Shown: piece by piece, positions 38,423-47,844 of the stretch
Numbering within the stretch: position 1 is the stretch's first letter
Layout of the letters: each line of letters begins with the position of its first letter
NCBI RefSeq assembly: GCF_900129885.1
Contig: NZ_FQXE01000005.1
Coordinates: 147,959 to 211,958 of the forward strand
Reading direction: 5' to 3'
Length of the DNA stretch: 64,000 bases
Source of the DNA: Pollutimonas bauzanensis
Lineage (GTDB): Bacteria; Pseudomonadota; Gammaproteobacteria; Burkholderiales; Burkholderiaceae_B
The notes under the pieces: model-generated
Database searches by the model: none
The model's input: the letters and a program-made list of their open reading frames with translations, nothing else
What the model was told of the DNA's origin: nothing
Translations under genes and position numbers: made by a program

Positions 38423-38466
38423 GGAACTCGGACTCCCAGTAGCGGTCGGAAAGGGCGCTGCTCAGC

Positions 38467-38482
38467 AGCAAGTTGCGGGCCG
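38467..38482 (-). promoter_or_regulatory. Sigma-54-like (-24/-12) element upstream of xfp
   Basis: Minus-strand CGGCCCGCAACTTGCT has GG-N10-GC spacing and the TTGCT half; about 11 of 14 consensus positions match. The xfp ATG is 45 bases downstream of the -12 GC. Confidence 0.42.
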
Positions 38483-38495
38483 GGCCGCAGGCGCT

Positions 38496-39071
38496 TCAGT
38501 TGCCGGCCGGCGCGTCCATCCACTGGCGCCAGCCTTCATGGCCGAGGCGGCGCAGCGTCTGCTGGTTGCGCTCGTAGATGGCGGCCGCGTCGGGAAACGC
38601 CTGCACGCCGCGCGCTATGCTGTCCTCGCGCAGCAAATGCAGTATAGGATACGGCGACCGGTTGCTGTGGTTTTCGATGTCATCGGGGGCGCTGCCGCTG
38701 AATTGATAGCGCGGATGGAAGCCGGCTATCTGCAGCACGCCGTTCAGGCGCGCGCGCTTGACGGCGCGCTGGGCGCGCGGCAGCAAGTCGTTATAGTCCG
38801 CAAAGTCGGGCAGGGCCCGGGGCAGGATCAGCAGGCTGGTATCGACCAGCGCCGGATCGGCGCCGGCCAGGTAAAGCAATTCCGCCGCGAGTTCATCGAG
38901 CACCTCCTGGTCGGATTGCGCCCGGCTGACCACGTAGCGGATCTGCTCCTTCATATAGACGCTCTTGGCGAAGGGGCACAGATTGAGCCCGATGACGGCG
39001 CGCACCAGCCAATGTCTGGTGGCCGCCAGGACGGCCGCATCATCCTCCGCCGCGGCCACGCCCTCAGCCAT
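38496..39071 (-). CDS. DUF1415 family protein
   Basis: 191 residues. The N-terminal RHWLVRAVIGLNLCPFAKSV is the DUF1415 hallmark, with the C-terminal FHPRYQFSGSAPDDIENHSNRSPYP also typical. The proteins are cytoplasmic and uncharacterised; the conserved Cys and His residues suggest metal or thiol chemistry, which is inference. Start MAEGVAAAEDD at 39071 overlaps the arfB stop by eight bases, so the two are translationally coupled. Confidence 0.88.
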   Translation of the reverse strand: MAEGVAAAEDDAAVLAATRHWLVRAVIGLNLCPFAKSVYMKEQIRYVVSRAQSDQEVLDELAAELLYLAGADPALVDTSLLILPRALPDFADYNDLLPRAQRAVKRARLNGVLQIAGFHPRYQFSGSAPDDIENHSNRSPYPILHLLREDSIARGVQAFPDAAAIYERNQQTLRRLGHEGWRQWMDAPAGN

Positions 39072-39486
39072 GGAAATCGCCGACTTTCGCCCGCAGGCGC
39101 TTGACTTCGCCATGCAGGGTCTTGCGCTGCACCCGCCGCCGCTGCGAGGCACGGGTAGGGCGCGTGGGCTTGCGCAGCGCGCGCTCCTGCAAGGCCCCGC
39201 GTATCAATGCCAAAAGGCGCTCTATCGCGTCGGCGCGGTTTTTTTCCTGGCTGCGGAACGATTGCGCCTTGATCACGATGACCCCATCCTTGGACAGGCG
39301 CCGGTCCGACAGCGCATGCAAAGAGGCCTTGCATTCCTCGGGCAGGGACGAGCGGTCGATATCGAAACGCAGATGGACCGCGCTGGACACCTTGTTCACG
39401 TTCTGGCCGCCCGCGCCCTGGGCGCGGATCATGGTGAATTCGATTTCGCGCTCGTCGAGGAAAATAGTGGCGTTTACAGGAAGCAT
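39064..39486 (-). CDS. arfB: Alternative ribosome-rescue factor ArfB (YaeJ)
   Basis: Peptidyl-tRNA hydrolase that frees ribosomes stalled on mRNAs without a stop codon. 140 residues (E. coli 140). The GGQ motif is at 26-28 (RAQGAGGQNVNKVSSAVHLRF) and the C-terminal tail is basic (KPTRPTRASQRRRVQRKTLH), which in E. coli lies in the empty mRNA channel. Followed by the overlapping DUF1415 gene. Confidence 0.93.
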   Translation of the reverse strand: MLPVNATIFLDEREIEFTMIRAQGAGGQNVNKVSSAVHLRFDIDRSSLPEECKASLHALSDRRLSKDGVIVIKAQSFRSQEKNRADAIERLLALIRGALQERALRKPTRPTRASQRRRVQRKTLHGEVKRLRAKVGDFHG

Positions 39487-39508
39487 AGCCAGTCATCATA
39501 CCGGAATA

Positions 39509-39535
39509 CGGCCCGCCTCAAGGGCAGGCGGGCCG
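39509..39535 (-). terminator. Strong hairpin after pgi
   Basis: Ten-bp inverted repeat CGGCCCGCCT / AGGCGGGCCG with a seven-base loop, starting two bases after the pgi stop on the minus strand. The following sequence (TATTCC) is only weakly T-rich, so it may be an imperfect intrinsic terminator. arfB begins 23 bases further on. Confidence 0.5.
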
Positions 39536-39537
39536 CG

Positions 39538-41202
39538 TCAGGACGCCCCGGCCTGGCGGCGGTACTGGCGATAGCGGCGGATCAGGGCGTTGGTCGAGCT
39601 GTCGTGTTCCAGCGCAGGCTCCTGGACGCTTTCCAGCTCGGGGATGGTCCGCTCCGCGAGCGTCTTGCCCAGCTCTACGCCCCACTGGTCGAAGGAGTCG
39701 ATTTGCCAGATGGCGCCTTGCGTGAACACGCTGTGTTCATAAAGGGCCACCAGGCTGCCCAGGGCTTCCGGCGTCAGCCGCTGCGCAAGCAGGGTGTTGG
39801 TGGGCCGGTTTCCTTCGAACATGCGCTGCGGCGCCAGCCAGGCCGGCGTTCCCTCGGCCAGGACCTCCTGCCGCGTCTTGCCGAAAGCCAGCGCCTCGGT
39901 CTGGGCGAACAGGTTGGCCATCAGCAGGTCGTGGTGGCGGCCCATGGGGTTCAAGGGCTGGCAGAAGCCGATGAAGTCGCAAGGAATCAGGCGGGTGCCT
40001 TGATGAATGAGCTGATAGAAAGAGTGCTGGCCGTTGGTGCCCGGCTCGCCCCAGTAGACGGGTCCGGTCTGGTAATCCACTTCGGCCCCGTCCAGCGTAA
40101 CGTGTTTGCCATTGCTTTCCATCGTCAGTTGCTGCAGATAAGCGGGAAAACGCTTGAGGTATTGGTCGTAAGGCAGCACCGCCGCGGTCTGGGCGTCGAA
40201 GAAATTGTTGTACCAGATGCTCAGCAGCCCCATCAGGACCGGCAGGTTGTATTCGAACGGCGCGCTGCGGAAATGCTGGTCCATGGCGCGAAAGCCGCCC
40301 AGCATGGCATGGAAGTGCTCGGGGCCGATGGCCAGCATGGTGGACAGTCCTATGGCCGAATCCATCGAATAGCGGCCGCCATCCCAGTCCCACAGGCCGA
40401 ACATGTGCCGGGCGTCGATGCCGAACGCCGCCACGCCTTCGGCGTTGGTCGAGACGGCGACGAAATGCCGCGAGATGGCCCGTTCGCCGCCCATTTCGCG
40501 CAGTATCCAGTCGCGCGCCGTCCGGGCGTTGGTCAATGTTTCGAGTGTCTTGAACGTCTTGGAGCAGACGATGAACAGGGTTTCCTCCGGCCGGCAGCCG
40601 CGCGTCGCCTCGGCAAAGTCCGTGGCGTCGACGTTGGATATGAAGCGCAGGTTCAGCTTGCGCTGGCTGTAGTGGCGCAGCGCCTCGTAAGCCATGACGG
40701 GGCCGAGGTCCGAGCCGCCTATGCCGATATTGACGATATTGCGTATGGGCAGCCCGGTATGGCCGCGCCATTGCCCGCCCTGGACCTGGCGCGTGAAATC
40801 GGCCATCCTGGCCAGCATGGCGTGCACTTCGGGCACGACGTCCTTGCCATCGACCAGGATTCGTTCGCCTTCAGGCGCGCGCAGGGCGGTGTGCAGCACC
40901 GCGCGCTGCTCGGTGACATTGATCTTCTGCCCTGTGAACATGGCTTCGATCCGTTCGCGCAAATGGCAGGCGCTGGCCAGTTGTATGAGCAGCTGTATGG
41001 TTTCGGTGGTGATGCGGTTCTTGGAATAGTCGAGGTAGAAGCCGCAGGCCTGCGCGGCGAAGCGTTCCCCGCGCGTCGGATCATCGGCGAACAGCTCGCG
41101 CAGGTGCAGCCCGCGCACCGCCTGGTGATGCGCCTGGAGCGCTTTCCAGGCCGGAGTTTGCGTCAAGGGCGGCGTTTCATCGGTATGGTGGCGTTTGCTC
41201 AT
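39538..41202 (-). CDS. pgi: Glucose-6-phosphate isomerase
   Basis: Interconverts glucose 6-P and fructose 6-P. 554 residues from ATG 41202, preceded by AGGAAG; the frame is open far upstream but the family starts near [12 protein letters not shown]. Signatures: [49 protein letters not shown] and [14 protein letters not shown]. Divergent from a pirin gene with a 141-base spacer that holds a -24/-12-like element oriented toward pgi. Confidence 0.95.
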   Translation of the reverse strand: MSKRHHTDETPPLTQTPAWKALQAHHQAVRGLHLRELFADDPTRGERFAAQACGFYLDYSKNRITTETIQLLIQLASACHLRERIEAMFTGQKINVTEQRAVLHTALRAPEGERILVDGKDVVPEVHAMLARMADFTRQVQGGQWRGHTGLPIRNIVNIGIGGSDLGPVMAYEALRHYSQRKLNLRFISNVDATDFAEATRGCRPEETLFIVCSKTFKTLETLTNARTARDWILREMGGERAISRHFVAVSTNAEGVAAFGIDARHMFGLWDWDGGRYSMDSAIGLSTMLAIGPEHFHAMLGGFRAMDQHFRSAPFEYNLPVLMGLLSIWYNNFFDAQTAAVLPYDQYLKRFPAYLQQLTMESNGKHVTLDGAEVDYQTGPVYWGEPGTNGQHSFYQLIHQGTRLIPCDFIGFCQPLNPMGRHHDLLMANLFAQTEALAFGKTRQEVLAEGTPAWLAPQRMFEGNRPTNTLLAQRLTPEALGSLVALYEHSVFTQGAIWQIDSFDQWGVELGKTLAERTIPELESVQEPALEHDSSTNALIRRYRQYRRQAGAS

Positions 41203-41283
41203 GGTTCGCTTCCTGCCTGTCGATTGTGGTGTTATCGTTTCACGCAAGGCCGATAGCACGCCTGTCGGCCCGTTGGCCCATTC

Positions 41284-41299
41284 AGCAAGGCACGGGCCT
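41284..41299 (-). promoter_or_regulatory. Sigma-54-like (-24/-12) element upstream of pgi
   Basis: Minus-strand AGGCCCGTGCCTTGCT has GG-N10-GC spacing and the TTGCT half, followed by GAA as in the katE copy; about 11 of 14 consensus positions match. The pgi ATG is about 83 bases downstream. Confidence 0.42.
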
Positions 41300-41343
41300 G
41301 AGACCCCTGGAAGGCCCATGGCCTTCGATTCCGGAGACCGACT

Positions 41344-42237
41344 ATGCTGGACCTCGTCATTGAAACACGCTGCCACGATCTGGGTGGATTCGAAGTGGGG
41401 CGCGTGCTGCCTTTCCGCAAGCGACGCATGGTGGGCCCCTTCATTTTCTTTGACCGCATGGGGCCATTCGAGTTTCCCGCACCCATACCCGGGGGAGCCG
41501 ACGTGCGGCCGCATCCGCATATAGGCCTGTCGACCGTCACTTATCTGTTCGATGGCCAGATGACGCATCGCGACAGCCTGGGCGTGGAGCAGGTGATACT
41601 GCCGGGCGCATTGAACTGGATGACCGCCGGCGCCGGCATCTCGCATTCCGAGCGCTTCGATGGCATGCGCGCGCAGGGCGGCCGCATCGACGGCATCCAG
41701 GCCTGGGTGGCCGTGCCCGAATCGAACGAGGAAGACGCTCCCGCTTTCGACCATTACGCGGCCGACATCCTGCCCGCCGTCGTCGACGCCGGCCTGAGCC
41801 TGCGCGTGATCGCGGGCAGCGCCTTTGGCGTGCGCAGCCCGGCGAAAGTGCACTCACCGCTGTTCTACGTGCACGCCGAATTGCAGGCCGGCGCGCGCAT
41901 GGCGCTGCCCGACGGCTATGCCGAGCGGGCGGTGTATGTGGCCCTGGGCGGCATTGAAGTCGAGGGCCTGAGCTATCATTCCGGCCAGATGCTGGTGTTC
42001 GCGCCCGGCGCCGCGCCTACGCTCAGGGCCCTGCAGGCCAGCCGCCTGATGCTGCTGGGCGGCGAAGCGCTCGGCCCGCGCCATATCTGGTGGAATTTCG
42101 TTTCCTCGCGCAAGGAGCGCATCGAGCAGGCCAAGGCCGACTGGGTGGCCGGGCGCATTCCCCTGCCTGGCCTGGACAACGCGGAATTCATTCCCCTGCC
42201 CGATAGCCCGGTCCCGGCGCCCAACCCCATGTCCTGA
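41344..42237 (+). CDS. Pirin family protein
   Basis: Bicupin of the pirin family, 297 residues. The four metal ligands of the N-terminal cupin are His57, His59 (RPHPHIG), His101 and Glu103 (GISHSERF), as in human pirin and E. coli YhhW. Bacterial pirins can show quercetinase activity or regulate pyruvate metabolism; the in vivo role here is unknown. Divergent from pgi and convergent with the Kef antiporter gene 16 bases away. Confidence 0.92.
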   Translation: MLDLVIETRCHDLGGFEVGRVLPFRKRRMVGPFIFFDRMGPFEFPAPIPGGADVRPHPHIGLSTVTYLFDGQMTHRDSLGVEQVILPGALNWMTAGAGISHSERFDGMRAQGGRIDGIQAWVAVPESNEEDAPAFDHYAADILPAVVDAGLSLRVIAGSAFGVRSPAKVHSPLFYVHAELQAGARMALPDGYAERAVYVALGGIEVEGLSYHSGQMLVFAPGAAPTLRALQASRLMLLGGEALGPRHIWWNFVSSRKERIEQAKADWVAGRIPLPGLDNAEFIPLPDSPVPAPNPMS

Positions 42238-42253
42238 GGGCGCCCCCCCGGGG

Positions 42254-44083
42254 CTATCGCTGCTCGGCGTCGGGTTCGCGCAGCATGCTTTGCATGTCGG
42301 CCGCCAGCAGCTCATTCATGCGTTCGCTGCTTTCCCTGCTGGCGACAATGAAGCGTTCCTCGTCGCCCCAGACCTGGGCCAGCGACTGGAACATGTTTTC
42401 ATCATGGCGGCGGAACAGCCGCGCCGCGCGCGCCGCCTGGCTGTCCCTGAAACCCAGGGCCTTGAGCGCCTCGGCGCCCAAAGTGAGGCCCGCCTCGAAG
42501 GTTTCGCGTTCGACCACATGGGCGCCTTTGTCCAGCAGGCGGTAGGCGTGGCGCCTGTCGTAGGCCCGGGCGAAGATTTTCAGGTTGGGGAAGTGCCGCG
42601 CGGCTATCTCGACCAGTTTTTCGGCCTGGTCCCTGTCGTCGATGGCGACGATCAACAGCCGCGCATCGGCGGCGCCGGCGGCCCGCAGCAAGTCCAGCCG
42701 GGTGGCGTCGCCGTAGTACACCCGCCGGCCGAAGCGGCGCACCAGCTCCACCTGCTCGGCGCTGGAATCGAGGGTCGATGTCTTGAAGCCATTGACGATC
42801 AGCAGCCGGGCGGCGATCTGGCCAAAGCGCCCGAATCCGGCGACGATGGCGTCGGGGCGCTGGTCGAAGGCATCGTTGCCCGGTTCGGGCGCGGACGACA
42901 GGCCGCGCGAACACCAGCGCTTGTAGCCGAGCAGCGTGAGCGGCGTGAGCGCCATGGAGATCGCCACGGTGGCGGTCGTCAGCGCCGAAATCCCGGCCGG
43001 GATGATGCCCGAGGCCGCGGCGATGCCCAGCAGCACGAAGGCGAATTCACCGCCCTGGGCGAGCGCCACGGCGGTGAGCACCGCCGCGCGGCCTTCCACA
43101 TGGAACACGCGGGCGACGATATAGATGACTACCGTCTTGATGGCCATCAGGCCGATGACGAACGCGGCGAGCAGCAGGGGCTGCGCAAGGGCCAGCCTCA
43201 GGTCTATGCTGGCGCCTATCGATATAAAAAACAAGCCCAGCAGCAGCCCGCGGAAGGGTTCGATATCGCCTTCCAGTTCGCGCCTGAATTCGCTGTCGGC
43301 CAGCACCACGCCGGCCAGGAAGGCGCCCAGCGCGGGCGAAAGGCCGACGGCTTCCATCAACAGGGCCACGGCGATCACCAGCAACAGCGCCGAGGCGGTG
43401 AAAATCTCGCGCGAGCGCGTCGCGGCGATAAAGCGGAAGGCCGGGCGGGTCAGATAGCGGCCCGCGACGATGATCAGCATCACCGCGGCAAGAATGGCCA
43501 GGGCCTGCATCCAGGCGGGAAAGCCCGCCAGTATGCCATGTTCGGGCGCCGGCGCGGCGCCGCTGCCCATGGTGAGCAGCGGCAGGGCGGCGAACATCGG
43601 TATGGTGGAAACATCCTGGAACAGCAGGATGCCGAAAGCCGCCGAGCCGGCGGCGGTGTGCATCAGGCCTTTTTCCTCGAAGGTCTGCAGCACGATGGCG
43701 GTCGATGACAGCGCCAGGATGAAGCCCAGCGCGACGGCGCTGCGCCAGTCCAGCCCGCAGGCCAGGCCGGCGCCCGCCAGGGCGAGGCCCGTGGCCAGCA
43801 CCTGGCTGCCGCCCAGGCCGAAGAATACTCCGCGCAGCTTCCATAGCATGGCGGGGCGCACTTCCAGCCCGATAAGAAACAGCATGATGACGACGCCGAA
43901 TTCGGCAAAGTGCATGACGCCGGTCTGATCCCCCACCAGATGCAGGGCGAAGGGGCCGATGACGGCGCCGGCCATCAGATAGCCCAATACCGAGCCCAGG
44001 CCCAGCCGCTTGGCTATGGGCACCGACACGACGCCGGCCGTCAGATAGACCAATGCCAACAACATCAGGCTGCCAGCTTGCAT
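42254..44083 (-). CDS. Kef-type K+/H+ antiporter (CPA2 family) with RCK domain
   Basis: 609 residues: about 12 membrane segments (1-385, starting MQAGSLMLLALVYLTAGVVS) with the CPA2 core LALSSTAIVLQTFEEKGLM, then a TrkA-N/RCK domain (VAGFGRFGQIAARLLIVNG, nucleotide-binding GxGxxG) and a short tail. It expels K+ in exchange for H+, classically in response to glutathione adducts of electrophiles. GAGGAG lies eight bases before ATG 44083; the frame extends upstream but without family support. No kefF/kefG-type accessory gene adjoins. A weak -24/-12-like element lies upstream. Confidence 0.9.
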   Translation of the reverse strand: MQAGSLMLLALVYLTAGVVSVPIAKRLGLGSVLGYLMAGAVIGPFALHLVGDQTGVMHFAEFGVVIMLFLIGLEVRPAMLWKLRGVFFGLGGSQVLATGLALAGAGLACGLDWRSAVALGFILALSSTAIVLQTFEEKGLMHTAAGSAAFGILLFQDVSTIPMFAALPLLTMGSGAAPAPEHGILAGFPAWMQALAILAAVMLIIVAGRYLTRPAFRFIAATRSREIFTASALLLVIAVALLMEAVGLSPALGAFLAGVVLADSEFRRELEGDIEPFRGLLLGLFFISIGASIDLRLALAQPLLLAAFVIGLMAIKTVVIYIVARVFHVEGRAAVLTAVALAQGGEFAFVLLGIAAASGIIPAGISALTTATVAISMALTPLTLLGYKRWCSRGLSSAPEPGNDAFDQRPDAIVAGFGRFGQIAARLLIVNGFKTSTLDSSAEQVELVRRFGRRVYYGDATRLDLLRAAGAADARLLIVAIDDRDQAEKLVEIAARHFPNLKIFARAYDRRHAYRLLDKGAHVVERETFEAGLTLGAEALKALGFRDSQAARAARLFRRHDENMFQSLAQVWGDEERFIVASRESSERMNELLAADMQSMLREPDAEQR

Positions 44084-44180
44084 GAATATAAGCTCCTCGC
44101 GGGTCGTGTCCGGGTCGCGGTATCGCCCGGTCCGGTGCTCCCCGCCGCTGATTTTCGCGTGATAAGGGCGGGGGCGTTGT

Positions 44181-44198
44181 AAGCAAATGTTGATCCGG
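44181..44198 (-). promoter_or_regulatory. Weak sigma-54-like element upstream of the Kef gene
   Basis: Minus-strand CCGGATCAACATTTGCTT keeps GG-N10-GC spacing and TTGCT, but the -24 half is poor (about 10 of 14 positions). It is only 28 bases from the oppositely oriented katE element. Confidence 0.25.
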
Positions 44199-44225
44199 GC
44201 CGCGGGCATCCAGGGGCGCGCGGGC

Positions 44226-44242
44226 CTGGCATGCCGTTTGCT
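44226..44242 (+). promoter_or_regulatory. Sigma-54-like (-24/-12) element upstream of the catalase gene
   Basis: CTGGCATGCCGTTTGCT matches 12 of 14 positions of YTGGCACGR-N3-TTGCW with exact GG-N10-GC spacing. Predicted start near 44253, leaving a leader of about 43 bases with AAGGAGA before the katE ATG. The best of the set in this window. Confidence 0.55.
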
Positions 44243-44295
44243 GAAGGAGACCTCGCACGCTACCGAGCGAGAGCCCCAACGACAAGGAGACATCC

Positions 44296-46707
44296 ATGGC
44301 AACGCCCAAGAAACCTCAGCAACCCCCGCCGCGCAAGCCGGTCGCGGTGGACAGCGCTTTTGGCAATACCGACAGCGGGCCCGCCACCGCGCCGCCGCGC
44401 CCCGCGAAAAAGGAGAAGGAAAAGGCCGCCGTCGCCAAGGCCGCCGATGTGGGCGACATGTCGGCCGCAATGCCCTACAACCCCACCAAGGCGGCCGAGC
44501 ATGGCTACGAGAACGCGCTGGCTCCGCAGCCCGGGGCGGTGGTGCAGGCGCCTTCGCGCGAGGCCACCGGCAGCACCCTGTCGGAGAAGAACCGGACCGA
44601 AAAGTATGGCGAAGAGGCGGCCGCCGGCGTCAATGCGACGATAGGTTCGCTGCAACGCGTGCGGGCCGACGCGCAAGACCAGCCCCTGACCACCAACCAG
44701 GGCGTCAAGATTTCGGACAATCAGAACTCCTTGAAAGCCGGCTTGCGCGGCCCCGCGCTGCTCAAGGATTTCATTCTGCGCGAAAAAATCACCCATTTCG
44801 ACCATGAGCGCATCCCCGAGCGGGTAGTCCACGCGAGGGGCTCGGGGGCGCATGGCTATTTCGAATGCTATGAACCGCTCACAGATCTCACGCGCGCTTC
44901 GCTGTTCGCCGAAAAAGGCAAGATCACGCCGGTATTCCTGCGCTTTTCCACGGTGGCGGGCGAGCGCGGCTCGAAAGATACCGCGCGCGATGTGCGCGGC
45001 TTCGCGGTCAAATTCTACACGGACGAGGGCAATTGGGACCTGGTCGGCAACAACATGCCGGTTTTCTTCATCCAGGACGCCATGAAATTCCCCGACCTGG
45101 TGCATGCGGTCAAGCCCGAGCCGCATCACGCCATGCCGCAGGCCGCCTCGGCCCACGACACCTACTGGGATTTCGTGTCGCTGACGCCGGAATCCACCCA
45201 CATGCTGATGTGGCAGATGTCGGACCGGGCGATTCCGCGCAGCTTTCGCATGATGCAGGGGTTTGGCGTGCATACCTTCCGCCTGGTGAATGAGCGGGGC
45301 CAGTCCGTCTTCGTCAAATTCCACTGGAATCCGGTGCTGGGCACCCATTCCCTGGTGTGGGACGAAGCGGTCAAGATATCCGGCGCCGATCCCGATTTCA
45401 ACCGCCGCGATCTCTGGGAAGCCATCGAAGCGGGGGATTATCCCGAATGGGAGCTGGGCATACAGACCTTTACCGAGGAACAGGCCGACGCCTTCAGCTT
45501 CGACGTGCTGGATGCCACCAAGATAGTGCCCGAAGAACTGGTGCCGGTCGTGCCGGTGGGGCGCCTGGTGCTCAACCGCAATCCGGACAATTTTTTCGCC
45601 GAGACCGAGCAGGTGGCGTTCTGTGCCGCGCATGTCGTGCCCGGCATCGATTTCACCAATGACCCCTTGCTGGCGGGGCGCATCCATTCTTATATCGATA
45701 CGCAGATCACCCGGCTTGGCGGGCCGAACTTCCATGAATTGCCGATCAACGCCCCGCTGGCCCCGGTGCAGAACAACCAGCGCGACGGCATGCACCGCCA
45801 GGCCATACACCGGGGCAAGGTTGCCTACGAGCCCAATTCCCTGGCGGGCGGCTGTCCGTTCCAGGCAGGCACGGCGGGCTTCGTGTCCTTTCCCGAGCCT
45901 GTCGTGCAGGACGAAGTGCGCGGCAAGCCGGAGAAATTCGCCGAGCACTATGCCCAGGCCACTTTGTTCTATGCCAGCCAGACCGACAGCGAGAAAAAGC
46001 ATATCGCGGACGCCTTCCGCTTCGAGCTGAGCAAGGTCACCGTGCCAGCCATCCGCCAGCGCATCGTGTCGATGCTGCGCAACGCTTCCGAAGAGCTTGC
46101 GGCCACCGTGGCGCAAGGCCTGGGCATGGAACTGCCGCCGGCCATGCCCAGGGCCATGCCCGATCCTCCCAAGCCGGAAGTGACGGTGTCGCCGGCGCTG
46201 TCGCTGACGGCGCGGCCGGGCGATGGTGGCATACGGACGCGCAAGATCGCGATTCTGGTGGCCGACGGCATAGACGGCCCCTCGGTATGGACCCTGGCCG
46301 ACGCCTTGCAGGCGGCCGGCGCCGTAGTGCGGCTGGTGGGGCCGCGCATTGGGCCGTTCGAGACCTCGGACGGCAAATGGGTGGATGCCGATGCCTCGAT
46401 CGAGAATCAGCCCGGCGTCTTGTTCGACGGCGTGGCGGTGCCCGACGGCAGCGAGGCCATCGCCACCCTGGTGTCCGACGGCAGGGCGCGGGAATTCATG
46501 CAGGACCAGTTCCGCCACTGCAAGACCATACTGGCGCTAGGCGGCGCCACGGCATTGCTCGAGGCGGCCGGCATCGCCGCGGATGCGCAAGATCAGCCGG
46601 GACTGCTTACGGCGGACAAGGCCGACGGCGGCACGGTGGCCGAATTCATAAAGGAATTGGGCAGGCACAGGCATTTCGCCCGCGAGACGGATCCGCCAGC
46701 CGTCTAG
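44296..46707 (+). CDS. katE: Large-subunit monofunctional catalase (HPII/KatE type)
   Basis: Decomposes hydrogen peroxide. 803 residues (E. coli HPII 753): a long Lys/Pro/Ala-rich extension (about 1-120), catalase core, and a C-terminal DJ-1/PfpI-like flavodoxin domain (about 640-795, starting [17 protein letters not shown]). From [19 protein letters not shown] onward it follows HPII closely. Distal His179 ([13 protein letters not shown]), the Asn in [16 protein letters not shown] and the proximal Tyr region [15 protein letters not shown] are intact. AAGGAGACATCC precedes the ATG. Stationary-phase/oxidative defence; a -24/-12-like promoter element lies upstream. Confidence 0.94.
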   Translation: MATPKKPQQPPPRKPVAVDSAFGNTDSGPATAPPRPAKKEKEKAAVAKAADVGDMSAAMPYNPTKAAEHGYENALAPQPGAVVQAPSREATGSTLSEKNRTEKYGEEAAAGVNATIGSLQRVRADAQDQPLTTNQGVKISDNQNSLKAGLRGPALLKDFILREKITHFDHERIPERVVHARGSGAHGYFECYEPLTDLTRASLFAEKGKITPVFLRFSTVAGERGSKDTARDVRGFAVKFYTDEGNWDLVGNNMPVFFIQDAMKFPDLVHAVKPEPHHAMPQAASAHDTYWDFVSLTPESTHMLMWQMSDRAIPRSFRMMQGFGVHTFRLVNERGQSVFVKFHWNPVLGTHSLVWDEAVKISGADPDFNRRDLWEAIEAGDYPEWELGIQTFTEEQADAFSFDVLDATKIVPEELVPVVPVGRLVLNRNPDNFFAETEQVAFCAAHVVPGIDFTNDPLLAGRIHSYIDTQITRLGGPNFHELPINAPLAPVQNNQRDGMHRQAIHRGKVAYEPNSLAGGCPFQAGTAGFVSFPEPVVQDEVRGKPEKFAEHYAQATLFYASQTDSEKKHIADAFRFELSKVTVPAIRQRIVSMLRNASEELAATVAQGLGMELPPAMPRAMPDPPKPEVTVSPALSLTARPGDGGIRTRKIAILVADGIDGPSVWTLADALQAAGAVVRLVGPRIGPFETSDGKWVDADASIENQPGVLFDGVAVPDGSEAIATLVSDGRAREFMQDQFRHCKTILALGGATALLEAAGIAADAQDQPGLLTADKADGGTVAEFIKELGRHRHFARETDPPAV

Positions 46708-46775
46708 TGTCCTGTTTGTATGGCGCGCCCAGGCGCCGAAGGTGAGTATTCGAATTAGCCAAATAGGACTCTGGT

Positions 46776-47840
46776 ATGAGAGGCGAAAGAATGCCGAAGC
46801 GCGCGGCCGGCAGCGCGGGGGAATCGACGGGCCACGGGCTGGGCGACGTGCTGGCGGACTCGCCCGCCGGCGATCCCGGTCCGGTATTGCGCCGCCTTGT
46901 CGACGCTGGCCTGGACCGCCTGCCTTTGCCGGGAGCCGGCCATACCCTGGACCGGTGGCGCGCCCTGGCGCAGGTGGCGGCGCACGACCTTACCCTGGCC
47001 AAGCTGTACGAAGGCCATACCGATGCGCTGGCCATCCTGGCCGAGCTGGGCGGCGCGCCTTTTTCCACGGATTCAATATGGGCGGTATGGTGCGCGGAGA
47101 TGCCAGACGCGCAACTGCGGATTTTCGACATGCCCACGCCGCCTCTGTGCAAAGCCGGCCAGAGGGTCCGCGTCGGCGGGCGCAAATCGTGGTGTTCCGG
47201 CGCGCAGGCCGTGACGCATGCGCTGGTCAGCGCGCGCGACGGGCAAGACCGGCAATGCCTGCTGGCCGTCGCGATGGACCAGCCCGGCGTCAGCGTTACC
47301 CAGGAGGGCTGGCAGGCCGTGGGAATGCGCGACTCGGGCAGCGTGGATGTGCTTTTCGATGATGCGCAAGGGACGCTGGTCGGGCTTGCCGGCGAATACA
47401 CCGGCCGGCCGGGCTTCTGGCACGGGGCGGCGGGCATAGCGGCCTGCTGGTATGGCGCCATGGCGCGCATCGCCGGCTACCTGCGCCATGGCAGCCGGCA
47501 TGGCGACCCTTATCGCCTCGCGCATCTGGGCGCGGTGGACGCGGCCGTCTGGGGCGCCGCGCAGGTCTTGCGGCAGGCGGCGGGGGAGATCGACGCCCAT
47601 CCCCTGGACTCCTGCAAGCTGCAGGTGTTTCGCGCGCGCCTGGCGGTCGAGGCGGCGGCGCATGATGTGATGGAGCGCGCGTCCCGGGGATTGGGCGCGG
47701 GCCCCTTATGCCGCGATGCGGCCTACGCGCGGCTGATGGCGGACCTGCCGGTTTTCGTCCGGCAAAGCCATGCGGAACATGATCAGGCCATCCATGGCAG
47801 GCAGGTGCTAGAGGCGCCGCAGACGCTATGGGAGCTGTGA
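46776..47840 (+). CDS. Divergent acyl-CoA dehydrogenase-like protein
   Basis: 354 residues with the acyl-CoA dehydrogenase fold: N-terminal helical domain (about 25-110), a beta domain around VRVGGRKSWCSGAQAVTHAL and MDQPGVSVTQEGWQAVGMRDSGS, and a C-terminal helical domain. It is shorter and more divergent than fatty-acid oxidation enzymes and no catalytic Glu could be assigned. Four bases before a NodS-like methyltransferase, which overlaps a glycosyltransferase; the three form one operon. Start could also be 46791. It may act on an unusual acyl or amine substrate in a small-molecule pathway (inference). Confidence 0.75.
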   Translation: MRGERMPKRAAGSAGESTGHGLGDVLADSPAGDPGPVLRRLVDAGLDRLPLPGAGHTLDRWRALAQVAAHDLTLAKLYEGHTDALAILAELGGAPFSTDSIWAVWCAEMPDAQLRIFDMPTPPLCKAGQRVRVGGRKSWCSGAQAVTHALVSARDGQDRQCLLAVAMDQPGVSVTQEGWQAVGMRDSGSVDVLFDDAQGTLVGLAGEYTGRPGFWHGAAGIAACWYGAMARIAGYLRHGSRHGDPYRLAHLGAVDAAVWGAAQVLRQAAGEIDAHPLDSCKLQVFRARLAVEAAAHDVMERASRGLGAGPLCRDAAYARLMADLPVFVRQSHAEHDQAIHGRQVLEAPQTLWEL

Positions 47841-47844
47841 AGCC

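Noticed and set aside
38965-41256. 763-codon open frame opposite pgi and arfB
   Set aside because: Same cause: shadow of strongly biased coding sequence; no start site or domain support.
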